Origin: Oscillospiraceae bacterium
GTDB lineage: Bacteria; Bacillota; Clostridia; Oscillospirales; Ruminococcaceae
Length of the DNA stretch: 17,657 nucleotides
Direction of reading: 5' to 3'
NCBI GenBank assembly: GCA_022511485.1
Contig: JAFLUJ010000164.1
Span: forward strand, 1 to 17,657
Position 1 is the first letter of the stretch, and each line of letters opens with the position of its first letter. Below are positions 1-8,465 of this stretch, piece after piece. Made by a program: the position numbers and the translations under genes. The notes below the pieces were generated by a model that saw only the letters and a program-made list of their open reading frames with translations, was not told where the DNA came from and did no database searches.

Positions 1-2061
1 GTGGATATTTGCTCGGTTGCAAACTCAAGAAATACCCTCGGATATAAAAATTCTGTAGCTCTCGCAGGAAGAGGTTCTGAGGCTATAGGTGTAGCACAGG
101 TTCGTGACAGGATTCGTGACAAGCAGGTGAGAGATTACAGCGGTGATCTTTGCAATGTAGGCGTAAAGGTAGGCGTCCTCTCAGATATTGAAGATCTTTT
201 TGACAGTATCGAAGCGGATTCCGGTTATGCAGATGCAGCAAGCCTTACTTCTATACTAAGCAAGCTGAAATCTGCTTTGCAGAGCTTTTCTGCTGACAAC
301 GCTGACAGAACTGAAATGGCAAACATTGTAATAAATGCTGCCCGCAGTCTTGTGCAGAGCGTTAATAATACAAACGGAAAAATTGATGATGTATGCAACC
401 AGACTATGGTTGATACAAAGCAGACTGTAGACAGAATAAACGCTATTTTCGGCGAGATGGCTGAGCTTAACAAACAGATCAAGAACGCTTATATCTCCAT
501 GGGCTATATCACAAGAACCAACAATAACTATGAGGTTATGAAGGAATATGGTCCTCTGGAGCTTAAGGATGAGATGCACAGTCTTCTTGATGAGCTTTCT
601 CAGTACGGAAATATTGATTATGAGGAAATGGATGACGGTACATTTACTGTTAAGTTCGGAAATCAGCTCGTTGTTGAACAGGACAAATACGCTCAGATGG
701 CTATGGCGGAAGAAAGCCCCAGACCTACAGAGCTTGCATTTATCATCACACAGGTAGAGCGCGATACAGACGGCAAGATCATAGGCGGTCTCTACAAAAA
801 AGACGAGTGGTTTGATATGCACGTCAAGAACCGTACAGGCGGAGATGCACAGCTGCTTGTAAGGAAGAGTGTAAGAGAACCGATCGGTATGTACAACGAA
901 ACTGTCAAGACATTTGATTTCAGCGGTAAAAGACCTAATAACACCCTTTATCTTGACAGCGGCTCTCTCAGAGGTTATCTTGATGTTTATAACGGCAGAG
1001 GCTTATATGCTGATAATATTCTCGGAGATGCAGTAGGAACCGGTCTTACCGACAATTATCAGTATATCTGTCAGCAGGTGGATCTGGCAAACAAGGCTCT
1101 TGATGATCTTGCAGCATTGGATCTGACCGATCCTAACAATATGGAAATGTTCTATAAGATCGTTGACGTTCTGGAGGACAGCGTAGGAGCTAAATTCGAT
1201 ATGGATCCGGATACAGGCGATTATACAATACCTCCTGTTATTAAGGTAAACGGAGTAACGATTTTTGAAAACGGAACTGCAACCAAGCTCAGCGTTGAAA
1301 ATCCCGATGCTCCTGCAAAGCTCGGAAATGCACAGATCAAGGCTGGTAATGACATCGTAAGAACCATTGCAATAAATGATTACAACGGTATCGAGTTCTA
1401 CCGCGATATGCTCAATGCATTTGTAAAGACGATCACTAAGGCATTTAACGATATATATAAGGATATTGACGTCAAGGTTCCGAATCCTGATTATCCCGAT
1501 AATTCTGATGAGGAGTTCATTTACGAAAAGAAAAGCTTTGAGCTCTTTACATACGATGATGGTTATTATGCAGAGAATGATCCGAGCATGAGAACCTTCC
1601 GCAGAGCTTCAGGCTCATTCAGAGTAGCGCAGGACTGGATCGACAATCCGATGCTTATTGCAAATCCTACTAATGACAATCAGTATGAGGAGCTGAATAA
1701 TATCTTTATCAACAAGCTTCTTGGACTCTTCTCTGAGGATGCTGCTGAGAAATTTACATTCTCTGATGATTTCGGTCACGCTGAAACAACACAGCATACT
1801 CTGGAAAAATATATCGCTCACATAAGCGAAAATGTTGGTAATCAGGTCGCAAGCGAAGGATATATTTACACAGTTACCGACATTGCTCTTACAACCGCTG
1901 AGGAAGAAAGAAGCGGCGTTATGGATGTTTCCATGAACGAAGAAGGTATAAGCATGATGAACTACCAGAAATGGTACAATGCTATCTCCAGAATGATCTC
2001 CACTCTGGACGAAGCGCTTGACAAGCTTATAAACCAGACCGGACTTGTAGGTCTCAGATAA
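1..2061 (+). CDS. flgK: Flagellar hook-associated protein 1 FlgK, 5' end cut off
   Basis: FlgK is the first of the two hook-filament junction proteins and is secreted through the flagellar export apparatus. The frame is open from base 1. Its first residues, with an asparagine followed by NTLGY at about residues 8-15, match the interior of the family's N-terminal D0 helix (usual form NIANANTPGYSRQ), so about 20 residues probably lie upstream and the GTG at base 1 is not a real start. The C-terminus (about 640-680), with MNEEGISMMNYQKWY and then SRMISTLDEALDKLI, is the matching C-terminal D0 helix. The middle is unlike textbook FlgK and Asp/Asn-rich, as expected for the variable surface domains. 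With 686 visible residues it is longer than many homologues. It ends 31 bases before flgL, so the two are almost certainly co-transcribed. The family call is inferred from both termini and the context. Confidence 0.88.
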   Translation: MDICSVANSRNTLGYKNSVALAGRGSEAIGVAQVRDRIRDKQVRDYSGDLCNVGVKVGVLSDIEDLFDSIEADSGYADAASLTSILSKLKSALQSFSADNADRTEMANIVINAARSLVQSVNNTNGKIDDVCNQTMVDTKQTVDRINAIFGEMAELNKQIKNAYISMGYITRTNNNYEVMKEYGPLELKDEMHSLLDELSQYGNIDYEEMDDGTFTVKFGNQLVVEQDKYAQMAMAEESPRPTELAFIITQVERDTDGKIIGGLYKKDEWFDMHVKNRTGGDAQLLVRKSVREPIGMYNETVKTFDFSGKRPNNTLYLDSGSLRGYLDVYNGRGLYADNILGDAVGTGLTDNYQYICQQVDLANKALDDLAALDLTDPNNMEMFYKIVDVLEDSVGAKFDMDPDTGDYTIPPVIKVNGVTIFENGTATKLSVENPDAPAKLGNAQIKAGNDIVRTIAINDYNGIEFYRDMLNAFVKTITKAFNDIYKDIDVKVPNPDYPDNSDEEFIYEKKSFELFTYDDGYYAENDPSMRTFRRASGSFRVAQDWIDNPMLIANPTNDNQYEELNNIFINKLLGLFSEDAAEKFTFSDDFGHAETTQHTLEKYIAHISENVGNQVASEGYIYTVTDIALTTAEEERSGVMDVSMNEEGISMMNYQKWYNAISRMISTLDEALDKLINQTGLVGLR

Positions 2062-2092
2062 TAATTTGATCGGAAAGGAATGAAACTCCATA

Positions 2093-3655
2093 ATGAGAGT
2101 ATCAAGAGTAACAAATAATATTACCAAGAGCATGTACATGAAGAATCATAACAGATCTCAGACAAATATGCTCAAGAGCTATACAAGGATCATGACACAG
2201 CGTATGTTCAACCGCGTTTCCGAGGATACTATCAACGGAAACAAGGCAATGACAGTTCGCCGTCAGCTGAGAGATCTGGACATCTATCAGGATAATCTCA
2301 GCTCCGCAAAGGCGCTTTTCAGCTCCGCTGAGGTAAACCTTGACAAGGTTGCACATGACCTTTATATTTCCATTGAGGAGCAGCTTGTAGCTGCATGTAC
2401 CGGCACGGATTCTCAGGATGAAATGGATATTTATGCAACCAGCCTCAGGCAGACAGCAGAGGAAATGGTGGATACTCTTAACGGTGATTACGGTGAAAGA
2501 CGTATTTTCGGCGGTACTAACAACGGAGATAAGGCGTTTGACATCAACTGCACCGTAGTTCAGGATGAAACCGGAAAGGTAGTTTATCCTCCGTACTTTG
2601 ATAAGTATTACGAGATCGACGCTGCTACCGGTAATGTACAGATAAAGGAAGGCGTAAAATTTGCTGATATTCCTAAGAACGTAACATATAACGATGTTCC
2701 TGTTGATATGAACGCTCTCGGAAATATGATCTTCGGAGACGGCACAATAGGTCAGCTGGAAAACGGAAATTACAAGGTCACTGTGATAAAGGACGTTGAC
2801 AAAACAGTGGTAAACTCCTTTGACCTGAATTTTGACGAGGCAAGAGCAAAGAATGATAATTCGCTTATCTTCCCCGGTTCAAAGCCTATCTATGTTGACA
2901 TCGGAATAGGCATAAAATACGACAATAATTATGAGGTCGATCCGCAGACAGCTTTAGATACATCCCTTAATGGAGCGGCTATTACAGGCAGCGGAATGTA
3001 TTTCTCCGACGACTGGACAAAGAATTGCACATATATCGATGATAATGGAAATACAGCAGTAAAGCACATTATAAGATATATGACAAAAGAACAGGCTGCA
3101 GAGCTTGGAATTGATGTTGACAATTATACTCCTCCCAGTTACTTTGAAGGTCCGGCTACAAAGGAGGGCGTTATCGGTCACAAGGGTCAGGACGGCAATA
3201 TAGATGAAGAAGTTACACTTTATGCTGTTGATACAGGAGAACTGGATCTCAGCGGAGTTTACAGCAATAACATGATGCAGCTTACTCTGGACGCAGCTAA
3301 GTCTCTTGAGGACGGCGGATACAGCAGTACTGTTTCAAACTTTGAATACGATACCACCGTGGAAACCAAGAATGGTGATCAGGCGTATGTAAACGGAGTT
3401 ATAGACAGAGCTGCAATGGCAGAAAAGGGTATCCTTACTGCTCTCACTACTCTTGGTGCAAAGCAGAACGATATTGAATTCTACCAGAGCAGAACAGAGG
3501 ATTATGAGTTTAACCTCAAGGAACGTCAGAACCTTGTTGAAGGCACTGATATGGAAGCTGAGATCATGAATTACTACAATATTGAGGCAGCTTATCAGGC
3601 ATTCCTTAAGATCGGTACGCAGGTTATTCCCGGCAGTATTTTCGATTATGTCTGA
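2093..3655 (+). CDS. flgL: Flagellar hook-associated protein 3 FlgL, enlarged
   Basis: FlgL is the second junction protein, placed between FlgK and the flagellin filament. The start ATG follows an AAAGGA-type ribosome site about 13 bases upstream. Residues 1-150 form a flagellin-like N-terminal helical domain (MRVSRVTNNITKSMY, then a run of helices with RVSEDTINGNKAMTVRRQLRDLD). The last 90 residues form the C-terminal helical domain, ending AAYQAFLKIGTQVIPGSIFDYV, close to the usual family ending in SLLDFL. At 520 residues it is much longer than the usual roughly 300. The extra length lies in a central stretch (about 150-420), rich in Asp, Asn and Tyr, which I read as surface-exposed inserted domains. 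It sits directly after flgK, as in Bacillus and many Clostridia. A 160-base gap follows before the DUF6470 gene. Confidence 0.88.
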   Translation: MRVSRVTNNITKSMYMKNHNRSQTNMLKSYTRIMTQRMFNRVSEDTINGNKAMTVRRQLRDLDIYQDNLSSAKALFSSAEVNLDKVAHDLYISIEEQLVAACTGTDSQDEMDIYATSLRQTAEEMVDTLNGDYGERRIFGGTNNGDKAFDINCTVVQDETGKVVYPPYFDKYYEIDAATGNVQIKEGVKFADIPKNVTYNDVPVDMNALGNMIFGDGTIGQLENGNYKVTVIKDVDKTVVNSFDLNFDEARAKNDNSLIFPGSKPIYVDIGIGIKYDNNYEVDPQTALDTSLNGAAITGSGMYFSDDWTKNCTYIDDNGNTAVKHIIRYMTKEQAAELGIDVDNYTPPSYFEGPATKEGVIGHKGQDGNIDEEVTLYAVDTGELDLSGVYSNNMMQLTLDAAKSLEDGGYSSTVSNFEYDTTVETKNGDQAYVNGVIDRAAMAEKGILTALTTLGAKQNDIEFYQSRTEDYEFNLKERQNLVEGTDMEAEIMNYYNIEAAYQAFLKIGTQVIPGSIFDYV

Positions 3656-3788
3656 TCTGTCTGTAATGACAATAGCTTGTAGTTGACATATTTAAGGATC
3701 GGAAGAATTAATTGAGATACTTTCGGAAGCATGACTTTGAGCATTTATTTTCCGCAACCTAACAGCAAAAAAATCTGCGAAAGGAGAA

Positions 3789-3803
3789 GCCTCCTGCGGA
3801 GGC
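3789..3803 (+). promoter_or_regulatory. Hairpin that buries the ribosome binding site of the DUF6470 gene
   Basis: GCCTCC (3789-3794), a TGC loop and GGAGGC (3798-3803) form a perfect 6-bp hairpin. The GGAGG in its 3' arm lies 13 bases before the ATG at 3816 and is the only strong ribosome site close to that start. A second AAGGAG (3781-3786) lies just upstream and could pair with the same CCTCC, freeing the downstream GGAGG. There is no T-run, so this is not a terminator. GGA trinucleotides in or near a hairpin over a ribosome site are the kind of target CsrA binds, and csrA lies 1 kb downstream. The hairpin is seen; regulation is inferred. Confidence 0.5.
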
Positions 3804-3815
3804 GTATTTACCTAT

Positions 3816-4418
3816 ATGGAACAGCTTTTAAGTATAACACGTATCCCTATTAAAGTGGAGGTCAAGGTTCACCGCGGAGAACTGAGGCAGGTTGAAGATA
3901 CCGCAAAAACCGGAACCTCCGGAACATCTGCTCCGTCAGTTAAGGTATCTGCACTGCAGGATGGCGGTATCCGTTTGCAGGCAGAGCCATATAAAATTGA
4001 TCTTTCAGAGGTCAGAAATTATGATTCATATACTCCGTCATCGAGCGATAATGACATAACGCTCACTTATGAGGGGATCGCAAAGCTTGCAGACAGTGTT
4101 GCAAAGTCATCTAAAAATACAGGCACAAAAAAGGTGTCAAGTCATATTGAGTCAGTGCTTCAGTCCCTTCCTAAAACCAAGAGCAGCACGGTAAGCTACT
4201 CAAACGGGATCCTTAGTATCAACTATCAGATCAATGCCAAATCTTCGGAAAATGTTTCATATGATTCGGACAGACCGGAATTCGAGTTTATCCCCGGCAG
4301 CATAGAATTCATTATTGAACAGATGCCCAGAATTGATATTGAGTATCTTGGCGATCCAATCTACTTCCCGAGAAGTGCAGATCCTAATTATGAGCCCCCG
4401 CTTGATGTATTCGCTTAA
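3816..4418 (+). CDS. DUF6470 family protein (YviE-like), flagellar locus
   Basis: A 200-residue protein of unproven function, placed exactly where Bacillus subtilis has yviE: after flgL and before fliW. The N-terminus MEQLLSITRIPIKVEVKVHRGEL resembles the repetitive beta-forming opening of this family. The C-terminal part, with SIEFIIEQMPRIDIEYLGDPIYFPRSADPNYEPP, is the best-looking family signature. No signal peptide or membrane segment is visible. The centre is Ser/Thr/Lys-rich and probably loosely folded. The gene overlaps nothing: 160 bases separate it from flgL and 15 from fliW. Its ribosome site lies in a small hairpin just upstream. Family membership is inferred from position and the terminal motifs. 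The role is unknown, and a flagellar assembly or filament function is only suggested by context. Confidence 0.75.
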   Translation: MEQLLSITRIPIKVEVKVHRGELRQVEDTAKTGTSGTSAPSVKVSALQDGGIRLQAEPYKIDLSEVRNYDSYTPSSSDNDITLTYEGIAKLADSVAKSSKNTGTKKVSSHIESVLQSLPKTKSSTVSYSNGILSINYQINAKSSENVSYDSDRPEFEFIPGSIEFIIEQMPRIDIEYLGDPIYFPRSADPNYEPPLDVFA

Positions 4419-4433
4419 TGAGAGGAAGTCACA

Positions 4434-4868
4434 ATGACTATAAAAACAAGAGATTTCGGTGAGCAGAGCATTACCGAGGATAAAATACTGAATTTTCCTG
4501 AAGGGCTGTATGCTTTTGAGGAGGAACACGAATTTGTTATGCTGTCTCCATTAGGAGAGGATGTTTATCCCGCATGGCTTCAAAGTGTGAATAACGAAAA
4601 TCTTTGCTTCATCGTTTTTGACCCGGAAAAGATAGTTACAGATTACTCTGTAACAGTTGATCCGGAAGCCCTTGGTATCATTAAGCTGGACAGCGGTGAT
4701 AAGCCTCATTATCTGGTGCTTGCTGTAGTTCCTGAGGAGTATAAAAATACTACAGTAAATCTTAAAAGTCCTATAATGATAAACGCAGACAAGATGCTTG
4801 CTGTTCAGGCTATTGCTGCGGAAGGTTATCCAATAAAATTCCCTATCTTTAAAAAGGAGGGAGAATAA
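4434..4868 (+). CDS. fliW: Flagellar assembly factor FliW, CsrA antagonist
   Basis: FliW binds either flagellin or CsrA. When flagellin is exported, freed FliW sequesters CsrA and relieves repression of flagellin translation. The 144-residue length fits the family. Typical stretches are present: TEDKILNFPEGLYAFEEEHEFVML near the start, PAWLQSVNNENLCFIVFDP in the middle, and the C-terminal NLKSPIMINADKMLAVQAI followed by YPIKFPIF. The start ATG follows AGAGGA at a normal distance. Its TAA stop shares the A of the csrA ATG (TAATG), so the two proteins are translationally coupled. This suits a regulator and its target that must be made in proportion. The identification rests on motifs and on adjacency to csrA, as in Bacillus yviF-csrA. 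Confidence 0.95.
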   Translation: MTIKTRDFGEQSITEDKILNFPEGLYAFEEEHEFVMLSPLGEDVYPAWLQSVNNENLCFIVFDPEKIVTDYSVTVDPEALGIIKLDSGDKPHYLVLAVVPEEYKNTTVNLKSPIMINADKMLAVQAIAAEGYPIKFPIFKKEGE

Positions 4869-5098
4869 TGCTGGTAATAACCCGAAAGATCGGAGAGGGA
4901 CTTCGCATGGGCGAAAGTATCCGGGTGACGGTCGTAGAGATTGCCAAGGACAGGGTCAAGCTCGGCATTGAAGCACCCTCCGATGTAAGGATAATTCGCA
5001 ATGAGCTTTTTGATACGGAAAAGTTCAATATTCAGGCAGCTGTACAAAAGCCTGCTGCGGATCTTTTGTCAATAATAAAAAATCAGCATGGCGGGTGA
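4868..5098 (+). CDS. csrA: Carbon storage/translational regulator CsrA
   Basis: CsrA is a small dimeric RNA-binding protein that blocks ribosome access at GGA-containing leaders, classically the flagellin (hag) leader in Bacillus. The 76-residue protein begins MLVITRKIGEGLRMGESIRV, the canonical first beta strands. It retains the RNA-contact residues of the family: L4-region ITR (Arg6) and Arg44 in VRIIRNEL. The C-terminal tail is longer than in the gamma-proteobacterial version, as in Bacillus. The preceding gene ends in AAAAAGGAGGGAG, giving csrA a very strong ribosome site inside fliW. Flagellin normally follows in Bacillus, but here fliD follows after 59 bases, so the main target of this CsrA must lie outside the window. 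Confidence 0.97.
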   Translation: MLVITRKIGEGLRMGESIRVTVVEIAKDRVKLGIEAPSDVRIIRNELFDTEKFNIQAAVQKPAADLLSIIKNQHGG

Positions 5099-5157
5099 AT
5101 GTCAGCCTGCTTTGTACCCATGATTAAAAAATTTTCAAATAGGAAAGGACGATCGAT

Positions 5158-7905
5158 ATGTCAACTATTTCAAACAGCACTAATAGAGTAGCGGGATTAA
5201 TGTCCGGTCTTGATACGGAAGAGCTTGTAAAAGCGCTGACCACCAATACCAAGAACAGGATAAACTCTCAGAAGCAGAAGCTCCAGCTTCTCCAGTGGAA
5301 GCAGGAAAGCTATCGCTCTATAATTTCAAAGATCACTTCTTTCAAGGATAAGTTCCTGAAAATCGAAAGTGAAACATCTATTAAAGCAGCTGCGGTAATG
5401 AAAAAACATGCTACATCTGTTTCTAATGAGAAGGTCATTTCGGCGACCGCATCTGCTGATGCAGTTGCTGCTAAATACCTTATATCACAGGCATCATCAG
5501 CTAAAGCGGCGACATTCGGCGGAAAGGGAGCTGTTACTTCAGGAGAAGTAAAGCTTAATTTCTCCAACAACAATAAAGGCTATCAGTACTTTGTTGATGT
5601 TGAACTGGACGGCATATCAAAGAAGATCGAGTTCAGAGGCGGAGACGGTGCAGATGGCATAGATACAGCAGAGGAAAACTTCCTTAAAGCTGTAAATGAT
5701 GCATTTAAAGATGAATTGGGCGGAAAGGAATTTAAATTCAGAAGAGGCGAGGACGGAAGCTCATATTTGGGATTAAGCGGCGACGATGGGATCCGTCATT
5801 CGATTTGCGTCGGAGCTCAGATCTCAGCTGTTGGTCTCGGGAGCACCGCCTACAGCAATACCACGAAGTCATCCACTCTTGGCTCAGTAAGCTTTTTACA
5901 GGAACTAAAGAGCTCGGACGGAAAATATAATATCAATATCAACGGTGTTGATTTTGAGTTTAATGATAATACTACAATTGCTGAGATGATAAGCACTATC
6001 AATGGATCTAAGGCAGGTGCGGTTCTCTCTTTCAGCAACGTTTCACAGACCTTTACTCTTGAAAGTGCAACTAGCGGTGCAACTTCTAAACTGGAGGTTT
6101 ATCAGTCACATGGTAATCTTCTCAATGCAATGTTCGGCTGGGATAATAGCGTAGGTGAGTCCTCAGACCCTGATGCTTCCAAGGTAATTACAGCAGAAAG
6201 GATCAGCTCGGAAACCTATATGTCATTCAATAAGCTGAGTGAATATTTTAAGGACGGATTTGATCCGGATAATGAAGCCGGTTTTGACGGTAAATTCAAA
6301 ATTTATATTGATGGATCAGATGAAGCTATTGAATTTGATGTAGGAGCTATCCTTTCCAAAAAAGCATTGGAGAACGCAACGAAGGCTGATCCCGAAAAGA
6401 CAGAATGGACTTCTCAGGACATCGTTGATGCTTTTAATGCCGCTTTGGATAAGGCATTAAGTGCCAAGGGCAAGGAATATAAGGATGCTGACGGAAATAA
6501 AATAGAATTTTTCAAATATGATGACAGCAAGGGCGCCGGCCTTATGAAGCTTGATGGTACATACGAATTAACTCTTGAGAGCAATGAGGTTCTCGCCAAT
6601 GGTATTACAAATAAGGTGGAGGTTATTGCTTCCGGCGTTGACACAGTGAGCGAGTCAGAATACCTGGTATTTGACGTAGACGGTCAGCAGGTACTCGTTA
6701 AAGCCGCTGACGGTGAGAAGGTTACTATTAATGATCTTATTAGTTCGGGACTGTTTGAATATTCAAAGGGAGTTCTCACCCCGGTTAAGGACAAAGTAAT
6801 AACATTAGTCGACGAAGATGCTGTTATTGACGAAAAGATTATAGACAGTATTACAGGAGAGTTAGAGTTTGAAGAGGGTACGCCTCAGGACGTTATAGAT
6901 GCTAAAACTGCGGAAGCAAGAGCAGCTGCTGAGGAGAAGGCAAAGGCTGCTGTAAAGTCCGGAGCTGAGTTCATCCAGGATTATTTTGAGGGCAAAGAGG
7001 TTCTTAAAGGTGCAGTTTACGGTGAGACTCAGACCACACAGGGTGAAAACAGTACAATCACAGTAAGCAACGATGGCGGAAAGACATTTACAAAGTATAC
7101 AAGTTCAAATGGAAGCTTTACATTTGACGGTACTACAATAAATGTCAACGAAATGCAGAACTTCGAGGCAGCGAGTGATGACGACTATATCACTGTTGAT
7201 GTAACTAAGGACAACAGTGCTGTTCTGGATGTTATAAAGCAGTTCGTTGAGGATTATAATACTCTTCTTGATGAGCTTTACGAGGAGATCGGCACTAACA
7301 GACCTAAGTCACAGGGCTCTTACTTTGATCCTCTTACAGAAGAGCAGGAAGAGGAGATGTCCGAAAAGGAGATTGAGAAGTGGAACGAAAATGCTCAGAA
7401 GGGTCTCCTTTACCGCGATTCAAATATCCAGAGATTCCTCTCCGATTTAAGAGGAGTTATGACCACAAGAATTAATGGCTTCGGTCTTGCAAACTTGGGT
7501 GTAATGGTTACTAATTCCTGGGAAGATCACGGAAAGATCGAGATCAAGGATGAAAATGCACTTTTAGAGGCTATTGAAATGAACGGCGATAAGATCGCAG
7601 ATTTCTTCACAGGAACTTCCGGATTTGCATCTAAGATTGAAGGTGTTATTGACAAGGCGCTTTCTACAACTACCGGCAAGTACGGCTATCTGGCAGCACT
7701 GGCAGGTATTGAGGGAACAAAAACTGTCGATGATAACCAGATCTTCAAGCAGATCTCTTACATCCAGGATATAATTGACAGACTCAATGAAAGATATGAA
7801 AAAGAGCAGAGCCGTTATTGGAGCAAGTATACACGTCTTGAGAAGTATATGGCTAATGCCCAGTCTCAGATGTCGTACTTTACCGATTCCGCAAGCTCGT
7901 ATTAA
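5158..7905 (+). CDS. fliD: Flagellar filament cap protein FliD, enlarged
   Basis: FliD (HAP2) forms the cap under which flagellin subunits fold at the filament tip. The N-terminus, residues 1-75, has the family signature RVAGLMSGLDTEELVKAL followed by a long helix. The C-terminal domain (about 690-915) has QFVEDYNTLLDELYEEI, then DPLTEEQEEEMSEKEIEKWNE, LLYRDSNIQRFLSDLRGVM and a final coiled coil ending AQSQMSYF. These are standard FliD_C features. At 915 residues it is far above the usual 450-650. The excess lies between about residues 180 and 640 and includes repeated Asp/Lys-rich beta-type segments and an Ala/Glu/Lys helix near residues 578-605. The start ATG follows AGGAAAGGA. The next gene is its usual partner fliS, 27 bases downstream. 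Confidence 0.95.
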   Translation: MSTISNSTNRVAGLMSGLDTEELVKALTTNTKNRINSQKQKLQLLQWKQESYRSIISKITSFKDKFLKIESETSIKAAAVMKKHATSVSNEKVISATASADAVAAKYLISQASSAKAATFGGKGAVTSGEVKLNFSNNNKGYQYFVDVELDGISKKIEFRGGDGADGIDTAEENFLKAVNDAFKDELGGKEFKFRRGEDGSSYLGLSGDDGIRHSICVGAQISAVGLGSTAYSNTTKSSTLGSVSFLQELKSSDGKYNININGVDFEFNDNTTIAEMISTINGSKAGAVLSFSNVSQTFTLESATSGATSKLEVYQSHGNLLNAMFGWDNSVGESSDPDASKVITAERISSETYMSFNKLSEYFKDGFDPDNEAGFDGKFKIYIDGSDEAIEFDVGAILSKKALENATKADPEKTEWTSQDIVDAFNAALDKALSAKGKEYKDADGNKIEFFKYDDSKGAGLMKLDGTYELTLESNEVLANGITNKVEVIASGVDTVSESEYLVFDVDGQQVLVKAADGEKVTINDLISSGLFEYSKGVLTPVKDKVITLVDEDAVIDEKIIDSITGELEFEEGTPQDVIDAKTAEARAAAEEKAKAAVKSGAEFIQDYFEGKEVLKGAVYGETQTTQGENSTITVSNDGGKTFTKYTSSNGSFTFDGTTINVNEMQNFEAASDDDYITVDVTKDNSAVLDVIKQFVEDYNTLLDELYEEIGTNRPKSQGSYFDPLTEEQEEEMSEKEIEKWNENAQKGLLYRDSNIQRFLSDLRGVMTTRINGFGLANLGVMVTNSWEDHGKIEIKDENALLEAIEMNGDKIADFFTGTSGFASKIEGVIDKALSTTTGKYGYLAALAGIEGTKTVDDNQIFKQISYIQDIIDRLNERYEKEQSRYWSKYTRLEKYMANAQSQMSYFTDSASSY

Positions 7906-7932
7906 TAATACCATTAAAAAGGAAGGGTAATA

Positions 7933-8304
7933 ATGCCAGCGCTTAATCCATACCAGAAGTATATGCAGCAGCACGTTACGACAATGACACCCGGACAGAT
8001 GGTTGTTGCCCTTTATGACAAGGCAATAACTGAGCTTAATAAGGCGGTATACTTCATTGAGGAGGAGCCGAGTATTCCTAAGGCGCATAATTCTATAATG
8101 AGAGTTGCGGAGATCGTAGATACTCTGGATGCACATCTGAAAGAAAAATATGAGATATCCAAAACCCTTGCGGATATGTATCAGTATTTTCGTACAACGC
8201 TTATAAGAGCAAATGTCAAGAAGGATGCGGAGCTGCTCAAAGGATTGATACCTTTCTTTCAGGAGATAAGGGATGCCTTTGCGGAAGCATCGAAAGGCTT
8301 TTGA
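7933..8304 (+). CDS. fliS: Flagellar export chaperone FliS
   Basis: FliS is the cytoplasmic chaperone that binds the C-terminal helix of flagellin and stops it polymerising before export. The protein has 123 residues, close to the family norm, and is predicted all-helical. Recognisable stretches are NPYQKYMQQHVTTMTPGQMVVALYDKAI at the N-terminus (usual form YQQNQVLTASPGELVLMLYDGAI), then DTLDAHLKEKYEISKTLADMYQYF (usual form LDMEKGGEIAENLDRLYDYM). The start ATG follows AAGGAAGGG at about 7 bases. It lies directly downstream of fliD, the usual arrangement. A 161-base gap holding a long imperfect hairpin separates it from the next gene. Confidence 0.96.
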   Translation: MPALNPYQKYMQQHVTTMTPGQMVVALYDKAITELNKAVYFIEEEPSIPKAHNSIMRVAEIVDTLDAHLKEKYEISKTLADMYQYFRTTLIRANVKKDAELLKGLIPFFQEIRDAFAEASKGF

Positions 8305-8356
8305 ATTTGGACGTTGACGGTCGGAATTGGACTATAGTGACAAATTAATAGTAGTT

Positions 8357-8433
8357 GGCAAGAAGTTGGCGACGGCTGCATTTATACAGTCAGATATTGC
8401 CAGTCAAATGGTTGAAAAACGCTGCTTCTTGCC
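8357..8433 (+). repeat. Imperfect inverted repeat between fliS and the FlgN/FliT-like gene
   Basis: GGCAAGAAG (8357-8365) and CTTCTTGCC (8425-8433) are perfect 9-base inverted repeats. A further GCG/CGC match can form inside after a small internal loop. The enclosed loop is about 59 bases. The structure ends 17 bases before the GGAGG of the next gene and carries no T-run, so it is not an intrinsic terminator. It could set mRNA stability or translation of the distal gene. The pairing is visible; any role is inference. Confidence 0.45.
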
Positions 8434-8465
8434 GCTTGCTTTCTTTAATGGAGGTGTGTTTTGTA

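Noticed and set aside
1..3. GTG at base 1 as the start of FlgK
   Set aside because: The family's N-terminal helix is already under way at the first residues, so the frame must continue upstream; the gene is simply cut by the window edge.
3683..3711. Promoter after flgL: TTGACA followed 17 bases later by AATTAA
   Set aside because: The -35 box is perfect but the -10 box is poor, and flgL to DUF6470 is probably one transcript. Not strong enough to call.
5099..5157. Sigma-D (flagellar) promoter before fliD
   Set aside because: An ATCGATAT stretch resembles part of the -10 element but abuts the start codon, and no matching -35 TAAA lies at the right distance.
8355..8465. N-terminal extension of the FlgN/FliT-like gene from ATG at 8355
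   Set aside because: No ribosome site precedes 8355, the extension is unlike the rest of the protein, and it reads across a hairpin. GGAGG before 8466 marks the real start.
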